From Mycobacterium sp. M26 (GTDB taxonomy: Bacteria > Actinomycetota > Actinomycetes > Mycobacteriales > Mycobacteriaceae): DNA of 64,000 bases. Positions 59,108 to 64,000 of the stretch are shown piece after piece. The notes under the pieces are model-generated. The model had not been told where the DNA came from, did no database searches, and was given only the letters and a program-made list of their open reading frames with translations. The position numbers and the translations under genes were made by a program. Location: assembly GCF_001494595.1 (NCBI RefSeq), contig NZ_LN929908.1, positions 2,207,716 through 2,271,715 on the forward strand, read 5' to 3'. Within the stretch, counting starts at the first letter, position 1; every line of letters begins with the position of its first letter.

Positions 59108-60085
59108 GTGCAAACCCTGGTCGACTTCGACACCGCGCCGGTCTTCGCGATCCCGGTGCGCGACGGCTACCGCGGCTTCGCGGGCCGGGAGGGCATGCTG
59201 CTGGAAGGCCCGCAGGGGTGGGGCGAGTTCAGCCCGCCCGGCACCGAGGCCGACCTGGCGGCGGTGCGATTCCTCACCGCGGCCGTCGAAGCCGGCACCG
59301 TCGGCTGGCCGGACCCGGTTCGCGGCCGCGTGCCGGTCGCGGTGGCCATTCCCGCCGTCGGCCCTGAGCAGGCCGCCGCCATCGCCGCCGACAGCGGATG
59401 CGCCGCCGCCGACATACGGGTCGGCTGTGCACCGGACACGCTGTCCGATGACGTGGCGCGAGTGGCGGCGGTGCGCGAGGCGCTGGGCCCGTCGGCTGCC
59501 CTGCGCTGCGATGCCGCCGGAGCCTGGGATGTGGAGACCGCGGTCTCGGCCATCGCCGCCCTTGACCGCGCCGCGGGCGGCTTGCAGTTCGTCGAACAGC
59601 CGTGCGCGACGCTGGCGGAACTGGCTGCGGTACGCGGGCGGGTCGGGGTCCGGATCGCCGCCGACGAATCCATCCGCGACGCCGCCGATGCGTTCGCCCT
59701 CGACATCGGCGAGGCCGCCGACATCGCGGTACTCACCGTCGGTGCGCTCGGCGGGGTGCGCCGCACGTTACGGGTCGCCGAACGCTGGGGGGTGCCGTGT
59801 GTCGTGTCCTCGCCACCGGACAGCAGCGTCGGGCTGGCCGGCGGGCTGGCCGTCGCGGGCGCGCTACCCGACCTGCCGTTCGCCTGCGGGCTGGCCACCG
59901 TGGTGGCACTGCAGGGTGATCTGGTGTCCCCGGGGCGATCGTTGCGCCCGGTCGACGGCCACCTTCCGGTGGCACCCATGCCGCCGGCGCCGGACCGCGA
60001 GCAGCTACGGCAGTTCGAGGTGACCGACCCTGCCCGGGTCGCCTGGTGGCGACAGCGGCTGGCGGCCGTCCAGAACCTGCTGTGA
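59108..60085 (+). CDS. menC: o-Succinylbenzoate synthase, MenC
   Basis: A 325-residue enolase-superfamily enzyme: the N-terminal capping part (TLVDFDTAPVFAIPVRDGYR, GWGEFSPPG), then LRCDAAGAWDVETAV (metal Asp), LQFVEQPCATLAEL (Glu) and VRIAADESIRDA (Asp), ending with VVSSPPDSSVGLAGGLAVAG. MenC dehydrates SHCHC to o-succinylbenzoate in menaquinone synthesis. GTG start. No other men genes are in the window, which is unusual since men genes often cluster; it follows the MTHFR gene closely. Convergent with a small membrane-protein gene. Confidence 0.85.
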   Translation: MQTLVDFDTAPVFAIPVRDGYRGFAGREGMLLEGPQGWGEFSPPGTEADLAAVRFLTAAVEAGTVGWPDPVRGRVPVAVAIPAVGPEQAAAIAADSGCAAADIRVGCAPDTLSDDVARVAAVREALGPSAALRCDAAGAWDVETAVSAIAALDRAAGGLQFVEQPCATLAELAAVRGRVGVRIAADESIRDAADAFALDIGEAADIAVLTVGALGGVRRTLRVAERWGVPCVVSSPPDSSVGLAGGLAVAGALPDLPFACGLATVVALQGDLVSPGRSLRPVDGHLPVAPMPPAPDREQLRQFEVTDPARVAWWRQRLAAVQNLL

Positions 60086-60087
60086 CG

Positions 60088-60270
60088 CTAACGGCGCCGC
60101 CACGCCGCGATCGCGACGCCCAACCCGACCAACGCGATGATCGGTCCGAGCACCGACCACGTGGTCGTGTTGCTCATCGGGCTGCCCTGGACGGCACCAA
60201 AACCCTGCAGCGTGAACAACAGGCCGAACAGCGCCACCAGGACGCCGAGCCCACCCACGACGTGGCGCAT
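60088..60270 (-). CDS. Small two-helix membrane protein
   Basis: A 60-residue protein with membrane segments at about 4-24 (VVGGLGVLVALFGLLFTLQG) and 38-55 (SVLGPIIALVGLGVAIAAW) and a basic C-terminus. GGAAGG lies before the ATG, inside the end of the MOSC gene; the two genes are one base apart, so they are co-transcribed. Function unknown. It converges on menC with a 2-bp gap. Confidence 0.65.
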   Translation of the reverse strand: MRHVVGGLGVLVALFGLLFTLQGFGAVQGSPMSNTTTWSVLGPIIALVGLGVAIAAWRRR

Positions 60271-60271
60271 G

Positions 60272-61240
60272 TCAGTTCCTTCCTCCGCTGGGGATGGCGG
60301 CGGACACCGCCCGCATCAATGCTCGTTTGACCTTGCCCGCCCCCGACTCGGCGGCCGGCCGCTGCGGCGGTTCCAGCTGCAGCACATCGCCTTCGGCGAT
60401 CTGACCCGCCTTCGTCACCGTGCCGTAGGCGCCCAGGCACCGCCGGGAATGCGCCGCGATGGTGCGGGTGATGCCCCGGTCCTGCTTGAGTTCGGGCTGC
60501 TCGTGGGAGGGCATCACGCAGCGGATCGTCGGGATCATCGGGGCCAGGTCGGCGTGCGGACCGTGCAGCACACCACCGCACCAGTCCCACTCCGGATGAT
60601 CCGACGTCGAGGCGGCCTCGACCAGGATGGTCGGCCGGAACCGGCGGACGTCGAAGTCGGAGTCGGGTGCCACTGCGGCCATCGCGGCCAGGCTCTGGGT
60701 GGTCAGGATGTGCACCGGGTAGGCGTCGACGTAGCTGCCCACCGGGGTGGCGTACCGGGTGATCTCGGCGAGCTTACGCACCGGGAACATCGACAGGTCA
60801 GGCAGCGGCTCGTCGTCGGCCAGCCCGAAGATGGTGCGCAGGTCGCTCTTGGTGGCCATCGGGGTGCGGTACTGCTGGCGATCCGACATCGGCGGCAGCG
60901 GATGCAACGCGACGTCGTGGTCGACGTACTCCGACAGCGCGCGGTGCACGGCGGGATCGGAGCTGGAGAACTCCCGGCCGTCGGGCAGGCCGACGATGAC
61001 CTCGGGAGCCTTGCCCGGGCCGGCGTCCGGCGGGGGTGCCTGCGCGTAGCGGGCGGTGCACCACAGCAGGCCGGGCAGCTTCTTGGCGCTGGTGGTGCAG
61101 TCGTGCTCGAGGTCGCGTACCGCCCAGGTGCGGTCGGCGTGCAGGCCGAGCGTCCCGATCGGTGCGGCGGCGATCTGCTCACCGGCCATGGACTTCACCG
61201 GATACCGCCAGAGGGACACGATGCGACCGGCCTCGACCAT
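60272..61240 (-). CDS. MOSC-domain protein, YcbX/mARC-like
   Basis: A 322-residue protein: MOSC N-terminal beta-barrel (IVSLWRYPVKSMAGEQIAAA, LGLHADRTWAVRDLEHD), then the MOSC domain with RRFRPTILVEAA and TIRCVMPSHEQPELKQDRGI, where Cys is the expected molybdenum-cofactor ligand, and HSRRCLGAYGTVTKAGQIAE. Members carry Moco and reduce N-hydroxylated compounds. No ferredoxin domain at the C-terminus. Divergent from the CitE-like gene. Confidence 0.8.
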   Translation of the reverse strand: MVEAGRIVSLWRYPVKSMAGEQIAAAPIGTLGLHADRTWAVRDLEHDCTTSAKKLPGLLWCTARYAQAPPPDAGPGKAPEVIVGLPDGREFSSSDPAVHRALSEYVDHDVALHPLPPMSDRQQYRTPMATKSDLRTIFGLADDEPLPDLSMFPVRKLAEITRYATPVGSYVDAYPVHILTTQSLAAMAAVAPDSDFDVRRFRPTILVEAASTSDHPEWDWCGGVLHGPHADLAPMIPTIRCVMPSHEQPELKQDRGITRTIAAHSRRCLGAYGTVTKAGQIAEGDVLQLEPPQRPAAESGAGKVKRALMRAVSAAIPSGGRN

Positions 61241-61320
61241 GACCCCACACTATGGCCTCGGGGCGCTGCTGCCAGGATGGACCCGGACATCTGCAGTACG
61301 GAAGGCACCAGGGCACCACC

Positions 61321-62241
61321 ATGTACGACCAGAGCAGCGGCTGGGATTCGCACGATTCGCACGACGTCGGATTCCGCATCGACCCCGTACTGGCCCGCAG
61401 CTGGCTGCTGGTCAACGGAGCGCACGCGGACAAGTTCGCCGCGGCGACGCGGTCGCGGGCCGACATCGTGGTGCTCGATATCGAGGACGCCGTCGCGCCC
61501 AAGGACAAGACCTCGGCCCGCGACAACGTGGTGCGCTGGCTGGCCGCCGGCAACAGTGACTGGGTGCGGGTGAACGGCTTCGGCACGCCGTGGTGGGCCG
61601 ACGACCTCGAAGCGCTGTCCTCGTCCTCGGTGGGCGGGGTGATGCTGGCGATGGTGGAGTCGGTGGACCACGTCACCGAGACCGCCAAGCGGCTGCCGAA
61701 CAAGCCGATCGTCGCGCTCGTCGAGACCGCGCGGGGGCTGGAGCGGATCACCGAGATCGCCTCGGCCAAAGGGACTTTCCGGCTGGCCTTCGGTATCGGT
61801 GACTTCCGCCGGGACACTGGCTTCGGCGACAACCCGGCCACCCTGGCCTACGCCCGGTCGCGGTTCACCATCGCGGCCAAGGCGGCACACCTGCCCGGCG
61901 CCATCGACGGCCCGACCGTCGGGTCGAGCGCGCTCAAGCTCAGCGAGGCCACCGCGGTGTCGGCCGAATTCGGTATGACCGGCAAGATCTGCCTGACGCC
62001 CGACCAGTGCCCGGCGGTCAACGAGGGGCTGGCCCCGTCCCAGGAGGAGATCACCTGGGCCAAGGAGTTCTTCGCCGAGTTCGAACGCGACGGCGGCGAA
62101 ATTCGCAACGGCTCCGACCTTCCGCGCATCGCCCGGGCCAACAAGATCCTCGACCTGGCCCGCGCCTACGGCATCGAGGTCTCGGAGTTCGACGACCAGG
62201 CCGTGCACGTGGCCGCGCCGTCGGACACCTACCACTACTGA
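61321..62241 (+). CDS. HpcH/HpaI-family lyase, CitE-like
   Basis: A 306-residue TIM-barrel protein: RSWLLVNGAHADKFAAATRS, IVVLDIEDAVAPKDKTSARD (metal Asp-Glu), DWVRVNGFG, VALVETARGLERITEIAS (metal Glu) and LAFGIGDFRRDTGFGD (Asp). This is the CitE/malyl-CoA lyase group, which cleaves or forms CoA esters of hydroxy acids. No citD or citF is nearby, so a citrate lyase complex is unlikely; (S)-citramalyl-CoA or related lyase activity is more plausible. ATG 61321 chosen; it precedes the orphan qcrB by 128 bp. Confidence 0.8.
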   Translation: MYDQSSGWDSHDSHDVGFRIDPVLARSWLLVNGAHADKFAAATRSRADIVVLDIEDAVAPKDKTSARDNVVRWLAAGNSDWVRVNGFGTPWWADDLEALSSSSVGGVMLAMVESVDHVTETAKRLPNKPIVALVETARGLERITEIASAKGTFRLAFGIGDFRRDTGFGDNPATLAYARSRFTIAAKAAHLPGAIDGPTVGSSALKLSEATAVSAEFGMTGKICLTPDQCPAVNEGLAPSQEEITWAKEFFAEFERDGGEIRNGSDLPRIARANKILDLARAYGIEVSEFDDQAVHVAAPSDTYHY

Positions 62242-62349
62242 GTTCTCGCGCCGACGTCATAAATGACCTAAGCGTGACCGGTTGGCCCACAGGCCATCCG
62301 GCGGGTGCGCGGCACCGAATCGCGGGTGCATCATCGACTCAGCCCCGCG

Positions 62350-62355
62350 TAGCTT
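62350..62355 (+). promoter_or_regulatory. Possible -10 element of orphan qcrB
   Basis: TAGCTT fits TAnnnT and lies 14 bases before the ATG at 62370, leaving room for the ribosome site AGGAG at 62359-62363. A short palindrome, GTCATAAATGAC, is further upstream at 62256-62267. Support is weak. Confidence 0.3.
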
Positions 62356-62369
62356 TCAGGAGCAGCGCA

Positions 62370-64000
62370 ATGAACTCACCACTGTCCACGGTCGCGGCAG
62401 CCCAAGGCGATGCGATCGATTCCCGTTATCACCCGTCGGCCGCGGTCCGGCGGCAACTCAACAAGGTCTTCCCCACGCACTGGTCGTTCCTGCTGGGTGA
62501 AGTCGCCTTGTACAGCTTCATCGTTCTTCTCATCACCGGCGTCTATCTGACGCTGTTCTTCGATCCGTCGATGGCCGAGGTCACCTACAACGGGGTCTAT
62601 CAGCCGCTGCGCGGGGTGGAGATGTCGCGGGCCTACGCCTCGGCGCTTGACATCAGCTTCGAGGTGCGAGGTGGACTGTTCGTGCGGCAGGTGCACCACT
62701 GGGCTGCGCTGATGTTCGCCGCGGCGATCATGGTGCACCTGGCCCGGGTGTTCTTCACCGGCGCGTTCCGCCGGCCGCGCGAAGCCAACTGGGTGATCGG
62801 CGGTCTGCTGCTGATCCTGGCCATGTTCGAGGGCTTCTTCGGCTACTCGCTGCCCGACGACCTGCTCTCGGGCACCGGGATCCGGGCGGCGCTGTCCTCG
62901 ATCACGTTGGGCATTCCGGTGATCGGCACCTGGCTGCACTGGGCGCTGTTCGGCGGCGACTTCCCGGGAACCATCCTGATCCCGCGCCTGTATGCCATCC
63001 ACGTCCTGATCTTCCCGGCAATCATGTTGGCGCTCATCGGGATTCACCTGGCGCTGGTGTGGTTCCAGAAGCACACCCAGTTCCCCGGGCCGGGAGCGAC
63101 CGAGAAGAACGTGGTCGGGGTGCGGGTGATGCCGGTGTTCGCGGTGAAGTCCGGCGCCTTCTTCGCGATGGTCCTGGGCATCCTGGGCCTGATGGGTGGG
63201 CTGCTGCAGATCAACCCGGTGTGGCAGCTCGGCCCGTACAAGCCTTCGCAGGTCTCAGCGGGCAGTCAGCCCGACTTCTACCTGATGTGGACCGACGGCC
63301 TGATCCGGTTGTGGCCGGCCTGGGAGCTCTACATCGGCAACCACACGGTGCCTGCGGCGGTCGCGGTGGCGCTGCTGATGGGCCTGATCTTCATCCTGCT
63401 GCTGGCCTACCCGTGGATCGAGAAGCGCCTCACCAAGGATGATGCGCACCACAATCTGCTGCAGCGCCCACGCGACGTTCCGGTGCGAACGGGTATCGGC
63501 GCCATGGCGATTGCGTTCTACATCGTGCTCACCTACAGCGCGATGAACGACATCATCGCCTACAAGTTCCACATCTCGCTCAATGCGACCACCTGGATCG
63601 GCCGCATCGGCATGGTGGTGCTGCCGCCGCTGGTGTTCTTCATCGCCTACCGCTGGGCGGTGGCGCTGCAGCGCAGCGACCGCGCTGTGCTCGAGCACGG
63701 TATCGAGACCGGCATCATCAAGCGGTTGCCGCACGGTGCCTACATCGAGCTGCACCAGCCGCTGGGCCCGGTCGACGACCACGGGCATCCGATCCCGCTG
63801 GAGTACCAGGGCGCGCCGGTTCCCAAGCGGATGAACAAGCTGGGCTCCGGTGGCGCACCCGGACGGGGCAGTCTGCTCACCGCGGATCCGCCTGCCGAGC
63901 AGGAAGCGCTCGCCGAGGCTGACGAGGCCACCGAGCGTAGAGTTCTTATCGCCCTGCGCACCCGCCAGGCGTTCAACGGATCCTCCGAAGGCGGTGGCTG
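62370..64000 (+). CDS. qcrB: Cytochrome bc1 complex cytochrome b subunit, stand-alone copy (partial)
   Basis: 543 codons are visible; the gene runs off the window. It starts MNSPLSTVAAAQGDAIDSRY, then RRQLNKVFPTHWSFLLGEVA, the haem-ligand region RQVHHWAALMFAAAIMVHLA, GYSLPDDLLSG, LHWALFGGDFPGTI, LYAIHVLIFPAIMLALIGIH and QPDFYLMWTDG, all as in mycobacterial QcrB, with the long C-terminal extension (HGAYIELHQPLGPVDDHGHP). It is a membrane quinol-oxidising subunit. In mycobacteria the main qcrB lies in qcrCAB beside ctaE. Here the upstream neighbour is a CitE-like gene and no qcrA or qcrC precedes it, so it is probably a second copy. AGGAG is 6 bases before the ATG. Confidence 0.85.
   Translation, partial: MNSPLSTVAAAQGDAIDSRYHPSAAVRRQLNKVFPTHWSFLLGEVALYSFIVLLITGVYLTLFFDPSMAEVTYNGVYQPLRGVEMSRAYASALDISFEVRGGLFVRQVHHWAALMFAAAIMVHLARVFFTGAFRRPREANWVIGGLLLILAMFEGFFGYSLPDDLLSGTGIRAALSSITLGIPVIGTWLHWALFGGDFPGTILIPRLYAIHVLIFPAIMLALIGIHLALVWFQKHTQFPGPGATEKNVVGVRVMPVFAVKSGAFFAMVLGILGLMGGLLQINPVWQLGPYKPSQVSAGSQPDFYLMWTDGLIRLWPAWELYIGNHTVPAAVAVALLMGLIFILLLAYPWIEKRLTKDDAHHNLLQRPRDVPVRTGIGAMAIAFYIVLTYSAMNDIIAYKFHISLNATTWIGRIGMVVLPPLVFFIAYRWAVALQRSDRAVLEHGIETGIIKRLPHGAYIELHQPLGPVDDHGHPIPLEYQGAPVPKRMNKLGSGGAPGRGSLLTADPPAEQEALAEADEATERRVLIALRTRQAFNGSSEGGG

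Noticed and set aside
61321..62241. Citrate lyase beta subunit of a citDEF complex
   Set aside because: No citD, citF or citC is adjacent; stand-alone CitE-like lyases are common in mycobacteria.

Overview
This window is chromosomal DNA from a high-GC actinobacterium, almost certainly a Mycobacterium or Mycolicibacterium. The evidence is the furA-katG pair, an LpqH-like lipoprotein, the mycobacterial-type methylenetetrahydrofolate reductase, a mycobacterial QcrB, MPT53-like thioredoxin plus CcdA, many small secreted proteins, frequent GTG starts, and several promoters whose -10 element sits 6-8 bases from the start codon (leaderless transcripts). Recalled similarity to M. tuberculosis Rv1894c (nitronate monooxygenase), Rv1901 (cinA), Rv1904 (STAS protein) and Rv1908c/Rv1909c (katG/furA) suggests the same syntenic block, strongly expanded by extra genes. 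All family names come from reading the translations; no searches were run.

Layout. 0-5 kb: a nitronate monooxygenase, a dehydrogenase and a FabG3-like hydroxysteroid dehydrogenase, with two perfect KstR-type operators (1314-1327 and 3398-3411), so probably steroid-linked genes; then a HAD phosphatase. 5-11.7 kb: a tightly coupled catabolic operon (DeoR regulator, APC permease, glycerol-kinase-like FGGY kinase, GlpD-like FAD/[2Fe-2S] oxidoreductase, second FAD oxidoreductase). The GlpD-like gene carries an exact 147-bp in-frame tandem duplication. 11.7-28 kb: a nonsense-mutated PPOX gene, EamA transporter, GH2 exo-glycosidase, a GyrA-like/GNAT fusion, cinA, secreted proteins, VanX-like dipeptidase, hydrolase, amidase, an AraC-controlled amidohydrolase/SDR pair and an LpqH-like lipoprotein ending in a strong hairpin.

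28-34.4 kb is the most unusual part: a TPR-like helical protein overlaps a CHAT-domain (caspase-like) protease, followed by a convergent membrane protein and two overlapping genes of unknown family. The first of those two is frameshifted by a 90-bp tandem duplication whose second copy lacks one base. This locus is a candidate for a little-described protease module.

34-45 kb: agmatinase, NTF2-like protein, a degenerate GGDEF protein and an intact PAS-PAS-GGDEF protein, methyltransferase, YaaA, an operon of TOBE regulator, orphan ModA and phosphodiesterase, CDP-diacylglycerol pyrophosphatase, a STAS protein and a TetR/sulfatase divergon. 47.3-48.35 kb: an intact IS481-family element inserted exactly in the shared stop codons of two convergent genes. 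48-64 kb: LLM oxidoreductase, membrane-tethered Mrr-like nuclease, a TetR-DUF1214-sulfotransferase operon, thioredoxin/CcdA, katG-furA, MTHFR-menC, MOSC protein, CitE-like lyase and an orphan qcrB cut by the window end.
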